A DNA stretch of 64,000 nucleotides from Alcanivoracaceae bacterium (GCA_029213045.1 JARGPN010000002.1:96183-160182), one strand, 5' to 3'. Positions 1 to 10,038 are shown, counted from the stretch's first letter. Made by a program: numbers and translations. The notes: generated by a model not told the origin, from the letters alone.

Positions 1-563
1 TAATCGTGGCCCTGCTTAGCGCGAAATTGCTGCCAGGCCGCGTTATCGTTATCAAAGCTAGAATCAGCAGCCGCCTTTTCGATGGTGCTGTTTATCTGGC
101 TCATCTTCGCCGTTTCGTCGTAACCGACCAGCACATAAAGCACATTGGAAGGAGACGTGGTCGACTTGTAGATACGGGTGTCGGACAGCTGTTGCTTGGT
201 AAACAGCTCCTTCACATCTTCAACAGCGGAATCCACCGTTTCGTTCTGCCCTGCGAGCCCGGTGGTGCCGATATATTCCTTAAATACCGCGGCCACTTCG
301 ACGCCGATCTGGTTCGCCAATTGGCGACGTGCATCCGCTGCGGCTTTGTTCTTGGTGAAGGCAACCCCAGCTGCGCTCATTTCCGCGGAACCCACGGCAG
401 AGATTGCCAACCCTTCAACTGGCTCATCGCAAATCCAGCCTGGCGCGGCTTCTTTAGGTGAATCTGGCCATGCACACTCCAGCGCCACATTTCCACTACT
501 TGCACAAGCAACAAACAATGCACTCGCTGACGCAACAGCCAAAGACCTAACAATTGATTTCAT
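1..563 (-). CDS. LPP20-like lipoprotein, truncated at window edge
   Basis: Own reverse-strand translation: MKSIVRSLAVASASALFVACASSGNVALECAWPDSPKEAAPGWICDEP... with a lipobox (LFVAC) and an open frame to base 1. Not in ORF track because it runs off the edge; the + ORFs at 6..461 and 178..609 are its antisense shadows. Confidence 0.8.
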   Translation of the reverse strand, partial: MKSIVRSLAVASASALFVACASSGNVALECAWPDSPKEAAPGWICDEPVEGLAISAVGSAEMSAAGVAFTKNKAAADARRQLANQIGVEVAAVFKEYIGTTGLAGQNETVDSAVEDVKELFTKQQLSDTRIYKSTTSPSNVLYVLVGYDETAKMSQINSTIEKAAADSSFDNDNAAWQQFRAKQGHD

Positions 564-886
564 TCTTAATCTCCATATGGAATTCGATGTCCTAAACGAC
601 GCAAGCTAAATCTTCGTAAAACCGACCTAGATAGATACACTGCACGGTAAGTGGGAGTCAAGAAAACCGCCGAAACAATGGCCAAATTGCACACTATCTG
701 GGCTAAGTGGTTTAAATAAAATATCGTCACAAATAATACTGATCAGTATCATTTATCCGGCGACGCTTGATCCTATACAAATCAAGATCGATATAAAGTC
801 CGAACTGCTTATGCAGCACGACCAACACTCTGCACGATAGCAGCCGAGATTATGATGATGGGCATACGCGCTGAATCATTACGCAC

Positions 887-926
887 AAAAAAGGGCGCTA
901 CGAATTATTCTTCGCAGCGCCCTTTT
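887..926. terminator. Bidirectional intrinsic terminator
   Basis: AAAAAAGGGCGCT...AGCGCCCTTTT hairpin flanked by A and T tracts, downstream of the acyltransferase gene. Confidence 0.75.
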
Positions 927-1003
927 CGAAATCCGCATTTTTCTCACGCAACCTAATCAATGGAAATGACGGCGTCACCTCACCTTCGCGCTTGGTATAC
1001 CCG

Positions 1004-1633
1004 CTAGGATGTTTTCGCCACTTGCTTATTTCGTATTGCCTTGAGTGGTGCGGACAGTCGCTCAAGATGTCGCGGATGAACCGTCGCGTAATACTGCTGA
1101 ATTTGATGAATGTCGCCTTCGATGTCTCCGGTAGGAGTGAACACGGAAAGAAACGTAATTTCCTTTTTCTGGTAATCGGCGGTTGCAATCACAATCGGCA
1201 CGCCGGCCTTATGGGCAATGTGATAGAACCCTTTTTTCCATTGCTCAGTGCCCGAGCGTGTCCCTTCCGGCGACACCACCATGGCAAATTGATCACGCGC
1301 GGCAAATTGTTCAACGCTCTGCTCCACGACACCGCCCGCCTTGCTGCGGTCAACGGGAATGGCGCCGAGCCAACGCAGCAGCGGCCCTAATGGCCCCTTC
1401 ATCGCGCTGTCTTTAATCATAAGCTTGGCATCGAGACCGATTTGCATCATTGCAGCGAAGGTAAAAATGCCGTCCCAGTTAGACGTATGCGGGCCGCCGA
1501 TGACTACCGCTTTGGGTACATTCGGAAAATTATTGGTCAAACGCCAGCCGAACAGTTGTAGGAACAGCTTGCCCAGCGCACGAGAAAAAGCGTTGCCGCG
1601 TTGCGGGAATTGCGCTGTGTTGGTATCGATCAT
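1004..1633 (-). CDS. 1-acylglycerol-3-phosphate acyltransferase family protein (PlsC-like)
   Basis: HTSNWD motif (HX4D type) and VVSPEGTRS motif. Confidence 0.85.
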   Translation of the reverse strand: MIDTNTAQFPQRGNAFSRALGKLFLQLFGWRLTNNFPNVPKAVVIGGPHTSNWDGIFTFAAMMQIGLDAKLMIKDSAMKGPLGPLLRWLGAIPVDRSKAGGVVEQSVEQFAARDQFAMVVSPEGTRSGTEQWKKGFYHIAHKAGVPIVIATADYQKKEITFLSVFTPTGDIEGDIHQIQQYYATVHPRHLERLSAPLKAIRNKQVAKTS

Positions 1634-1743
1634 TATGAGGCCCCAGCTTAACTTTTAATTATAGCGTAATCATACGGCAGCTGCGGACAGAGTGCTTACG
1701 AATATGTCGGCGTGCAGACCACATCCTCGGTAAAGGGCTAGAG

Positions 1744-2517
1744 CTAGCGAAGCGACAACAATGTCGCTAACAATAATGCTAGCGCAGCGATAACCAATAG
1801 TCGGTATATCCAACGGCGAAAGCTTTGTTCGTCAATACGATGATGTAGGTGCTCACCTAGAACAATACCGATGGGAATAAGGGGCAGGTAATACAGTAGC
1901 GCGGTCCAGCTGTGCGCCAGACGGCCCTGAGCTAAAAACACGGCAGTCAATGCCGCGTTTAAGCTAAACCAAACAACAATCAGCGTCGCGCGCAAGCGTG
2001 CTTTATCGAGAGCTGTTCCGGCCAACGCGTACACTAAAAGTGGCCCTCCCGAGGCAAACAATCCATGCGTGATGCCCGCAGCGGCAACAAGCAATCGTGT
2101 TAGCAGCGTACCCGCACCATTGCCTGAGTCGCGCACATCGAACACTTCAATTTTTATTGGCGCGCGAAGCTTCAATAGCTCGCGAACGGCAAACCACAGA
2201 ATTAGCACGGCAAAACTTATTTTCAGTGCGATGCCGCCTAATAGGGGCTGTAGCGCTAATCCGGCGAGCGTGCCGACAAACATAAATGGCAGCACCAGCT
2301 TTTGCAGCAAAGCTTTATCGATAAAGCGCCGATGCTTCCAAGATAAAAAACCGGTCATACAAATGTTAAGCGGCACCAGAACGGTTTGCAGCCAATCAAT
2401 CGGAAAGAATAACGCGCCAAGTGACAAGGCGATAACAATGCTACCAAATCCGGTAACGGCTTCTGCGGTGTAGGCAAGCAATATAAACAGCCCAAGTGCT
2501 ATATAGCTGATCGTCAT
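1744..2517 (-). CDS. TSUP (TauE/SafE) family sulfite exporter-like permease
   Basis: Multi-TM protein, AVTGFGSIVIAL motif; 4-bp ATGA overlap with upstream gene. Confidence 0.8.
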   Translation of the reverse strand: MTISYIALGLFILLAYTAEAVTGFGSIVIALSLGALFFPIDWLQTVLVPLNICMTGFLSWKHRRFIDKALLQKLVLPFMFVGTLAGLALQPLLGGIALKISFAVLILWFAVRELLKLRAPIKIEVFDVRDSGNGAGTLLTRLLVAAAGITHGLFASGGPLLVYALAGTALDKARLRATLIVVWFSLNAALTAVFLAQGRLAHSWTALLYYLPLIPIGIVLGEHLHHRIDEQSFRRWIYRLLVIAALALLLATLLSLR

Positions 2518-3302
2518 TGTTGCAACTCAACAGCAAAACGCTTGCTCATAATTGCCAAATATCTTGACGGCCATACACGCCAAAGAATGCTACCAAATAA
2601 AGATAGTGGGTCGGGAAATATCCAGCGCTTTCCTTTCTTTTGCGCGAGCAGTATTTTCGCAGCCATCCATTCCGCACTACGGGTTTTGCCGACGGTAGAG
2701 CGCTGATGCGACGCAGGAGCGCCGTCGCCGCCCAGTGCATTCTTTTCAATAGGCGTATCGAGGAATGATGGGTAGACGTTTAATATTTTTATTCCTTTTC
2801 CCGCCACCTCACAACGCAACACTTCAAAAAACTGTGCTAACGCACTTTTTGCTGAACAGTACGCAGCGCGGCCCATCACAGGCATCCAACCCGCCATGGA
2901 GCCGACGTTAATAATGGTTCCGCGGCTTGCCTCTAAAAACGGCAGCGCCGCACAGGCCAATTGCACCGGCGCCTGCCAATCCACGGCCATGACTTTTATT
3001 AGTACTTTGGGATCGGTATTTTGCACTAATGAACGATGCGTTATACCGGCATTGTTAATCAACGTGTCTAAGCGTCCGAATCGCTCTTTGATAGCGGTAA
3101 AAATAACAGACTGAAAAGATTCATCGGTAATATCGCCCGTCAGGCTCGCCACCCGTGCGCTCCCAGAAAGCTCCTGTTCTCGCTGAAAGAGTAGGTCGGC
3201 ATTCATATCGACTAACACCACGTGGTCGCCTCGCGCGTATGCGCCGCGTGCGAGCGCCCAGCCGAGTCCACTAGCGGCCCCAGTAATTAACGTAACGTTC
3301 AT
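2514..3302 (-). CDS. Short-chain dehydrogenase/reductase
   Basis: TGAASGLGWALA nucleotide-binding motif, NNAG, YCSAK catalytic motif. Confidence 0.9.
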   Translation of the reverse strand: MNVTLITGAASGLGWALARGAYARGDHVVLVDMNADLLFQREQELSGSARVASLTGDITDESFQSVIFTAIKERFGRLDTLINNAGITHRSLVQNTDPKVLIKVMAVDWQAPVQLACAALPFLEASRGTIINVGSMAGWMPVMGRAAYCSAKSALAQFFEVLRCEVAGKGIKILNVYPSFLDTPIEKNALGGDGAPASHQRSTVGKTRSAEWMAAKILLAQKKGKRWIFPDPLSLFGSILWRVWPSRYLAIMSKRFAVELQQ

Positions 3303-4231
3303 AATTCACCCCGCGATCGCGCATGCCTTGCAAAATACAAAAATGCTTCTTCTGACGTTTTCTCCGGAGTGAAAGAAAATTCTGATTTTAATTTTTTATT
3401 ACTCAGTACGGGTCGGTAGCGTAGGAAATTTATTTGCGACGGCCCGTAACGCGTCAGGCCAACTAATTTTCCTATAGCGAGAAATGATTTAAGGACCCGT
3501 GCAGATAATCTTAGTACTGGCTTGTTTATCAACGCGGCAATTTCTTCCATTGTCAGCGTGCCGTCACCGGCAACATTGAAAATGCCACTCGTTGAATTCA
3601 CCACGCCTTGCTCAATAATGGAGAGCAGATCTTTGTCCCAAATAAAAACAAACGGTGCAGCACTGCCTTTCACGGACAGCAGTCTTTTTCTTTTGAACAA
3701 ATTGGTAATAAGGTTCTTTGTGTTTGCCCCGAGCACAGTGCCGACACGCAGTATCAGCTGCTGCAGCTGCGGATGATCACGCCGATAGGCTTCTAACATC
3801 TCTTCGACTTGGCGCTTATGATCTGAGTAGGCAAATTCTTTATTTCCGCGCAATGCATCTGTTTCACTTAACCATTGCGGGTTATCCGCGTGATAGCCAT
3901 AAGCCGCGCCAGAACTGCTCACTACTATATGTCGCACGCCAGCATTGACGCATGCAGTCAGCACATTACGTGTACCGTTTACATCGATATCGAAGTCGCG
4001 CTCGCGATTTCCACTGTCTTCCAGCACCGCAGCCAGGTGTACGACGTGGGAGATCTGCTTGTGGACCAGCATTGAGGAAAGCGCAGGGTCGCGGATATCC
4101 ATTGCGAGCAAAGGGAAACTCGCACTTTCGTCGGCACGTAAATCCACGCCGACTACTTCATACCGTTGCGAAAGACGTTCCGCGAGCTGTCGCCCGATAT
4201 AGCCGCCCGCACCCGTGATCAATATTTTCAT
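3299..4231 (-). CDS. NAD-dependent epimerase/dehydratase (extended SDR)
   Basis: Starts MKILITGAGGYIGRQLAE; ORF track extends the start artificially to 4426. ATGA overlap with the gene upstream. Confidence 0.85.
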   Translation of the reverse strand: MKILITGAGGYIGRQLAERLSQRYEVVGVDLRADESASFPLLAMDIRDPALSSMLVHKQISHVVHLAAVLEDSGNRERDFDIDVNGTRNVLTACVNAGVRHIVVSSSGAAYGYHADNPQWLSETDALRGNKEFAYSDHKRQVEEMLEAYRRDHPQLQQLILRVGTVLGANTKNLITNLFKRKRLLSVKGSAAPFVFIWDKDLLSIIEQGVVNSTSGIFNVAGDGTLTMEEIAALINKPVLRLSARVLKSFLAIGKLVGLTRYGPSQINFLRYRPVLSNKKLKSEFSFTPEKTSEEAFLYFARHARSRGEL

Positions 4232-5115
4232 GCCGGCCTCCTTGACCACACCATTGCCAAAGACAGCCCTGAAATTAGGTGCCAAATACCCCAGCAGGCT
4301 GCAATTAAAATCATGCCGGTGGATTGCGGAAAAAAGGTAAACAGCAGCGTCAAACCCAATCCGGAATTTTGTATGCCGACTTCCATGGTCACGGCACGCC
4401 GCTGGTCCACCGGCAAAGACATACATTTCGCGGCGAGCGCGCCAATGCTCAACGCCATTGCATTGTGAAAGATTACCAACGGCACAACGGTTGCTAGTGC
4501 GTTGCGAAGCAGATCAATATTTTTATTGAACGCAATAGCAACAAACCCTAAAAATACCACCAACGACATCACTCGCATGGGCTTGTCAGAGGCCGTAGCA
4601 AAAACAGGGAATCGTCGCCCCACCCACATTCCTAAAACAATGGGAACTCCCAAAACAACAATCACTAACGCGAGCAACTCAACAGGCTGCACTGCGATGT
4701 CTCGCAACATTTCTCGCGTGTTAGGGTTTAACCACCCATATAAGGCAAAATTAAATGGCGTCATTACAACTGCGGCAAGGGATGACACCGCCGTCATGGT
4801 CACTGACACCGCCACGCTACCTCGTCCGATCCACGTCATAATGTTGGAGAATGTGCCGCCCGGGCACGAGGCCACGAGAATCATTCCGAGTGCTAACTGT
4901 GGATCGACATTTAACAACCATGTCGCCAAGCACGTTAGCGCGGGCAATATTAAGAACTGCGCGAACAATCCCACCATCGGCGCGCGGGGCGACTTCAGTA
5001 TTCGTGTGAAATCTTTCGGCGTTAACTGCAACGACACGCCAAACATCATCGCCGCGATGGTGCCATTCAGCAGCACTAAATCTGTACTGCTAAACTGCAA
5101 TCCAGCCTCTGTCAT
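4228..5115 (-). CDS. Bile acid:sodium symporter (SBF) family transporter
   Basis: Multi-TM; SCPGGTFSNIMTWIGRGSVAVSVTMTAVSSL motif typical of the family. Confidence 0.85.
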   Translation of the reverse strand: MTEAGLQFSSTDLVLLNGTIAAMMFGVSLQLTPKDFTRILKSPRAPMVGLFAQFLILPALTCLATWLLNVDPQLALGMILVASCPGGTFSNIMTWIGRGSVAVSVTMTAVSSLAAVVMTPFNFALYGWLNPNTREMLRDIAVQPVELLALVIVVLGVPIVLGMWVGRRFPVFATASDKPMRVMSLVVFLGFVAIAFNKNIDLLRNALATVVPLVIFHNAMALSIGALAAKCMSLPVDQRRAVTMEVGIQNSGLGLTLLFTFFPQSTGMILIAACWGIWHLISGLSLAMVWSRRPA

Positions 5116-6461
5116 TGCGCAAGCTCCGCCGCCGGTGAAGCCATGTCTTGCTTCAGCTCGCGAATATGCTTCAACACGGCGGAGAGGTACTCGTCTTTAT
5201 TCACGTAGTACGCCATACGATCTAACTTAAGATAGTTATAACCGCCATTGAGCTGATGCGTCGCACGCGCTTTCTTTGTTTGGTGGAATCGCTGCGCAGA
5301 AACCGCACCGCGCTCAAGTTGATATAGGTATAGCGCTACTAATTCTGCTTGTTTATTACGCCCTTCCCAGCCAAGACCAGTGGCTTCGACCATACCCATT
5401 AGAAATAAATTATCGTACTGAGGATGAAAAGCATTTAGGTAAAGCTGCGGCGATGCGCCCTGCCAGTTCAAATTATCCTTCGAGATAAAGGGATAATGCA
5501 GCGCGTAGCCGGTGGCTTGTAAAATTACATCGTAATTAGCCTGATCACCATTTTTGAAAGTAACCGTATAGCCTTCACAATGATCGATGTCGTTACGAAC
5601 GCGGACGTCACCGTGACCGGCATGATGCAGCAGCAAAGAATTCATCACTGGATGCGATTCGTAGATACGATAGTCTGGGTCTGGCAGCCCATAATCTGAC
5701 GGCTTACCGAGCACCGCGCGAATTAACATCGTGTCGACTATTTGTTTAATGCGGCGCGGCAAAGGCAGCTTACCGCCGAAGGTGTCGATCGGTTTGCCGA
5801 GTAAAAATTTCGGCATAAAGTAATAGCCGCGACGCACGGATAAATCGACGCTCGCGGCGTGATGTACTGCGTCCACGGTGATGTCTGCGCCGGAATTTCC
5901 GCAGCCCACCATCAGTACGCGCTTGCCGCGAAATACGTCAGGACTTTTGTAATCACTGGAATGCATTACGGTGCCGCTAAATTCACCGGGCAACTTAGGT
6001 TGATGCGGTTCGTGCAACGTACCGTTGCAGATCATCACTCCTGCAAAAATTTGACTCCGCGTTTCATCTCCGCGACGCGTGGTCACGCGCCAACCACCCT
6101 CTTCTTTTTCGACATTCACGACTTCGGTATTGAATTCAAAATGCCCATAAAGGTCGAATTTTGACGCGTAGTCGCGGAAATATTTTTTAAGCTCGCGATG
6201 ATGCGGGTACGTCGCCACGTCATCCCCCATGGGGAATTCCGCGAACTCGGTCATGCGCTTCGACGAAATCAAATGCGCAGACTCATACATGGTGCTGGTT
6301 GGGCTATCGATGTCCCACAAACCACCCACGTCAGAATGTATTTCAAAGCCCACGAACGGCAAGCCAACCTTTTGTAGATTGCGCGCCATTGAAAGCCCCA
6401 TTGGGCCAGCGCCGATAATTGCGTACATAGCGTTTCCGTTGTTTGTCGTCATACTCGTCAC
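5112..6461 (-). CDS. Flavin-containing monooxygenase-like FAD/NAD(P)-binding oxidoreductase
   Basis: GAGPMGLSMAR FAD motif, GCGNSGADI NADP motif, FMO-like architecture. Confidence 0.9.
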   Translation of the reverse strand: MTSMTTNNGNAMYAIIGAGPMGLSMARNLQKVGLPFVGFEIHSDVGGLWDIDSPTSTMYESAHLISSKRMTEFAEFPMGDDVATYPHHRELKKYFRDYASKFDLYGHFEFNTEVVNVEKEEGGWRVTTRRGDETRSQIFAGVMICNGTLHEPHQPKLPGEFSGTVMHSSDYKSPDVFRGKRVLMVGCGNSGADITVDAVHHAASVDLSVRRGYYFMPKFLLGKPIDTFGGKLPLPRRIKQIVDTMLIRAVLGKPSDYGLPDPDYRIYESHPVMNSLLLHHAGHGDVRVRNDIDHCEGYTVTFKNGDQANYDVILQATGYALHYPFISKDNLNWQGASPQLYLNAFHPQYDNLFLMGMVEATGLGWEGRNKQAELVALYLYQLERGAVSAQRFHQTKKARATHQLNGGYNYLKLDRMAYYVNKDEYLSAVLKHIRELKQDMASPAAELAQ

Positions 6462-6536
6462 ACTAATGATAAAGACGTACTCTGTAACGGCAGATTCGAG
6501 ACAGGCTACCGTTAAAACAGGACCTCACAGCGACCC

Positions 6537-7487
6537 ATGCATACACCTACCGTCACCCTGCGTTTCAGTCAGGCACTTATCCAAGCCGCACAACGACTTG
6601 GCTTGCCGCCACTGGACACCCCGCCGATCGAAGAACGGGTGCCGCTTGAAGTGCAAGACACGCTTTGGCAGGAACTATGCGCTCAGGCTAGCGATCCTTT
6701 GATCGGCATTCAGCTCGGCATGGCGTTGCAGGTCGGGCATCTAGACGTTGCCGGGATGCTGATCATGAGCTGCGAAACCTACGGAGAATCGCTTGATGTC
6801 CTGTTTGAGTATTTACCTATCATCGGCGAAGGGGGTGAGGTCAATGTCAAGCATGAGGGCGACTCCGTGCTCGTTGGCTACACGCCGATCTATCACGTCT
6901 GCCGCGCGCAGCGGGTCGAGGCTGTTTTGAGCGCCATTCTGCATTTAAGTCGATGGAGCACCGGCGGTTTGTTTCAAGCGCAATCGATTCACTTTAGCCA
7001 TGCTGCATTGCACGAGGAGCACCGCTACCCCGGCTTGCTGGGCTGCCCGGTCAGCTTTTCGGCGTCAGATAATTATTTGCGCTTCGATAGCAAAATGTTG
7101 GCGCTGCCTTTAATTCAAGCGAACAGCGCGTTACGCGATCACTTACGCGAACTGGCCGACAGCACCTTGCGGCAACTTGGCGAGCAAAGTGTAGGCGCGT
7201 CCGTGTCTGATCTAATTCGACAACACCCCCGCGCCGGCAAAGAGCGGATCGCGGATTTACTTGCGATAAGCGGACGTCACTTAAATCGCAGACTGGCGGA
7301 AGAAGGATTGTCGTTTAAACAATTACGCGATAGAGAATTGCAAAACCTGGCCGAAGCGGCACTTCAGCGGGAAGGAAAAATTTCAGCCGTGGCGGAAGAG
7401 TTGGGCTTTTCTGATGAAAGCGCGTTTGCAAAAGCGTTTCGGCGTTGGACCGGAAAATCTCCGGCGCAGTTTAGGGATCAGGGTTAA
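6537..7487 (+). CDS. AraC family transcriptional regulator (arabinose-binding-domain type N-terminus)
   Basis: C-terminal AraC HTH (VAEELGFSDESAFAKAFRRWTGKSPAQFR). Confidence 0.9.
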   Translation: MHTPTVTLRFSQALIQAAQRLGLPPLDTPPIEERVPLEVQDTLWQELCAQASDPLIGIQLGMALQVGHLDVAGMLIMSCETYGESLDVLFEYLPIIGEGGEVNVKHEGDSVLVGYTPIYHVCRAQRVEAVLSAILHLSRWSTGGLFQAQSIHFSHAALHEEHRYPGLLGCPVSFSASDNYLRFDSKMLALPLIQANSALRDHLRELADSTLRQLGEQSVGASVSDLIRQHPRAGKERIADLLAISGRHLNRRLAEEGLSFKQLRDRELQNLAEAALQREGKISAVAEELGFSDESAFAKAFRRWTGKSPAQFRDQG

Positions 7488-8250
7488 GCGCGTCTGAACG
7501 CACCACCGTTAACGCACCGGGATTGCCGATGACGGACGGCATGGCATCGAACATTTCGCGTGCGGTACGCACTAAATGAGGCTGATCATAAAACCCGGCT
7601 AAAGCCGCGAGTTCGGCATATTGCATACCAGGCTGCCAGCGATACAGAGCTTGCTGTATTTTTAGGTGGGCAAGAAATCTTCGCAGCGTTACGCCGGTTT
7701 GTTGTTTAAATAAATGGGTTAATCGAGAACCGGATAAATTCGCCATGTCTGCTAACGTTGCCAGCTCTAGTCGCTCGGGTAAGTGTGTTCGCAGATATTG
7801 AGTGACTGCGGTGATGCGTGGATCCAGAGACGCCTTATCATCTTTATTGTGTGAAACAGTCTGCGCAAGCTGCTCCAACCATTCTTCGGCTTGGTGAATG
7901 TTTTGCTGTTCTGCGCATTGTTCTAGGTCAGCAATATTTTCTGCGGTGATGGACAGCGGAGCATGGCCCGCTGTGTTAAGCGCGCATTTAAAATGCTGCC
8001 AAAGAGGCTCGTCTGGATCTAGGTGAATAATCAGTGTGCGCTGCCCTTGGCTATCTAGGGCTTGCTCTATTTCTGGTGCGACAATGGCACCGTCTAATAG
8101 ATGCCATTCGCCTTCAATTTGAATGTTTATGGGGCCATCCAAACCGATTAACACCGACGCGGCAACGTGACGATGCGGGCGGTTATGAATGCCGTTGCTC
8201 AGCAATAACCAATAGCTCGGCCACAAAAAAGCGGTGCCTTGTATTGTCAT
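7471..8250 (-). CDS. AraC family transcriptional regulator
   Basis: C-terminal AraC HTH (LADMANLSGSRLTHLFKQQTGVTLRRFLAHLKIQQAL). Start chosen at MTIQGTAFLW; the longer ORF start overlaps the next gene. Confidence 0.85.
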   Translation of the reverse strand: MTIQGTAFLWPSYWLLLSNGIHNRPHRHVAASVLIGLDGPINIQIEGEWHLLDGAIVAPEIEQALDSQGQRTLIIHLDPDEPLWQHFKCALNTAGHAPLSITAENIADLEQCAEQQNIHQAEEWLEQLAQTVSHNKDDKASLDPRITAVTQYLRTHLPERLELATLADMANLSGSRLTHLFKQQTGVTLRRFLAHLKIQQALYRWQPGMQYAELAALAGFYDQPHLVRTAREMFDAMPSVIGNPGALTVVRSDALNPDP

Positions 8251-8362
8251 GCTTGCAGGCACGCGCTGGTTATCTTTTTCTTCTCTGCCACTTATTCGCC
8301 GCTCCGTTAGCCCGACATGTCGCCACATCATCGCTTCCCGAGCGACGGGAAGTTCGCCGCAA

Positions 8363-8857
8363 TTAATGGGGAAGCGCGTAACGCGTTTTAATGCCCAGTT
8401 TGGCAGCAACCTCGACAGAAACAAAGATTGGACCGATCAATAGAAAGATCAGATCATCAATAAAGCTCGGCTTCTTGCCTTCTACTTTGTGGCCGTACAC
8501 TTGCAGAATCCAAGCAAACACCCACACGGCGAGGCTGATCCACAATAGTGGCCAGCCTTGTTGCTCTATGGCAATTACGCCAAGCACGGAGGCCGCAAAC
8601 CAGCCCACCATAAGCACAAAGGTACCGATGGATAATCGCAAATAGAGAAGGCCTGCGAACACGCCCAATAAGGTTGCGCCGTTTACCCAATATGCATTGC
8701 TGGCCGATAGGCCGAGCCAGTTGCCAACGGGGATCAGCCAGAGCAGTCCAAGTGATGCGAAAAAGATGGCCGGCACGCAGAGGATATGAATGTACTGGTT
8801 GACCGGGTTGCGGTGGCTTTCGCCATAGGCCTGAAGAAATTGTTCTAGTGAACGCAT
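8363..8857 (-). CDS. DUF962/Mpo1-like integral membrane protein
   Basis: MRSLEQFLQAYGESHRNPVNQYIHILCVPAIFF and VYGHKVEGKKPSF motifs. Confidence 0.8.
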   Translation of the reverse strand: MRSLEQFLQAYGESHRNPVNQYIHILCVPAIFFASLGLLWLIPVGNWLGLSASNAYWVNGATLLGVFAGLLYLRLSIGTFVLMVGWFAASVLGVIAIEQQGWPLLWISLAVWVFAWILQVYGHKVEGKKPSFIDDLIFLLIGPIFVSVEVAAKLGIKTRYALPH

Positions 8858-9002
8858 GGCGTCCTCCTTGCTAGCTCAGTATGTAAGCCCGATGTTGAGG
8901 GCTAATAGAGCCCTGCATTGAGTATAGCGCCGAAGGGTAGATGAGTGGTGTCTGCCTGCCTTGTACCGAACTGCTGGCGGCGGCGTGTTTTTGGGAGGTC
9001 GG

Positions 9003-9136
9003 ATCGCTTGCAGGCAAGCTCCCACAGGGGGTGGAGGCATGATCCGGAGGTTGTATCACTTGCGGGTAAGCTCCCACAGGGGGCTGGCCCGCATGAGTAA
9101 TGGGTTGTCTTTTGTGGGAGCTTGCCTGCAAGCGAT
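9003..9136. repeat. REP-like palindromic repeat cluster (copies 9003..9026, 9055..9078, 9113..9136)
   Basis: ATCGCTTGCAGGCAAGCTCCCACA and its reverse complement; two direct copies (one degenerate) and one inverted copy. Confidence 0.9.
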
Positions 9137-9174
9137 TGGGCGCTTGAAAACTATTCAAACGCCCAATCGCTGGA

Positions 9175-10038
9175 TTATTTCAGCGGTGGCTCTGGCCAGA
9201 ACGGTGTGGCGGGCATGTCGGTGGAGACGTTGCCGGTGAACACTGGGTCGCGCTTTTCCAAAAATGCCTTGAATCCGTCGCGACCATCCATGCGCTCGCT
9301 GGTGAGATACATTAACCGTGAATCAATTTGATGCGCGTACATCGGGTGATCAAAGTTCGGATTACGCCATAACATTTTGCGCGCCAAGGCAACGGATGTT
9401 GCTGCGCTTTTGCGCATTAATTTTTCCGCCAAGGCATAGGCGGCATCGAGCACACTTTCTTTGGCGTGCAGGCTTTTAATTAAACCTGCGGCATGAGCTT
9501 CTTCGGCGGTAAAAATATCGCCGGACAGCACCCACTCGAGCGCTTGCTGCATACCCACTACGCGCGGCAAGAACCAGCTTGAGCAAGCCTCCGGGACAAT
9601 ACCGCGCTGACTAAACACAAAGCCTAACTTCGCGCCTTCTGCAGCAATGCGAAAATCCATGGGCAAGGTCATGGTAATACCAATGCCAACCGCCGCGCCG
9701 TTAATGGCCGCGATAACAGGCTTGTCGCTATTAAAAATGGCCAATGACAATTCGCCGCCGGAGTCGCGCACTTCTTCAATATTTAATTCTTCTTCTTGGG
9801 GAATGTCATAGCCGAAAATATTGCCTTCGGGACGCACTAATTCCATCCCTGCACAAAATGCTTTTCCTTCGCCCGTAACAACAATCACGCGCACGTCGTC
9901 ATCGGCGTTGGCGCGCGCTAAAGCATCAAGCATTTCCTCTTTCATTCGCAGCGTCCACGCATTCATGCGATCGGGACGGTGCAGCGTGATGGTGAGAATG
10001 CGATTAGCAACGTTATAGCGAATGTCTTGATAGTCCAT
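9175..10038 (-). CDS. Enoyl-CoA hydratase/isomerase (crotonase family)
   Basis: HRPDRMNAWT and KPVIAAINGAAVGIGITMTLPMDFRIA motifs. Confidence 0.9.
   Translation of the reverse strand: MDYQDIRYNVANRILTITLHRPDRMNAWTLRMKEEMLDALARANADDDVRVIVVTGEGKAFCAGMELVRPEGNIFGYDIPQEEELNIEEVRDSGGELSLAIFNSDKPVIAAINGAAVGIGITMTLPMDFRIAAEGAKLGFVFSQRGIVPEACSSWFLPRVVGMQQALEWVLSGDIFTAEEAHAAGLIKSLHAKESVLDAAYALAEKLMRKSAATSVALARKMLWRNPNFDHPMYAHQIDSRLMYLTSERMDGRDGFKAFLEKRDPVFTGNVSTDMPATPFWPEPPLK

Noticed and set aside
6-609. + strand ORFs 6..461 and 178..609
   Set aside because: Antisense to a lipoprotein gene with a clear signal peptide and lipobox on the minus strand.
898-1188. ORF 898..1188 (-)
   Set aside because: Overlaps the acyltransferase in another frame and reads through the terminator hairpin.
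9003-9136. CRISPR array
   Set aside because: Repeats are palindromic, in alternating orientation, irregularly spaced and dispersed over the window with no cas genes; they fit REP elements.
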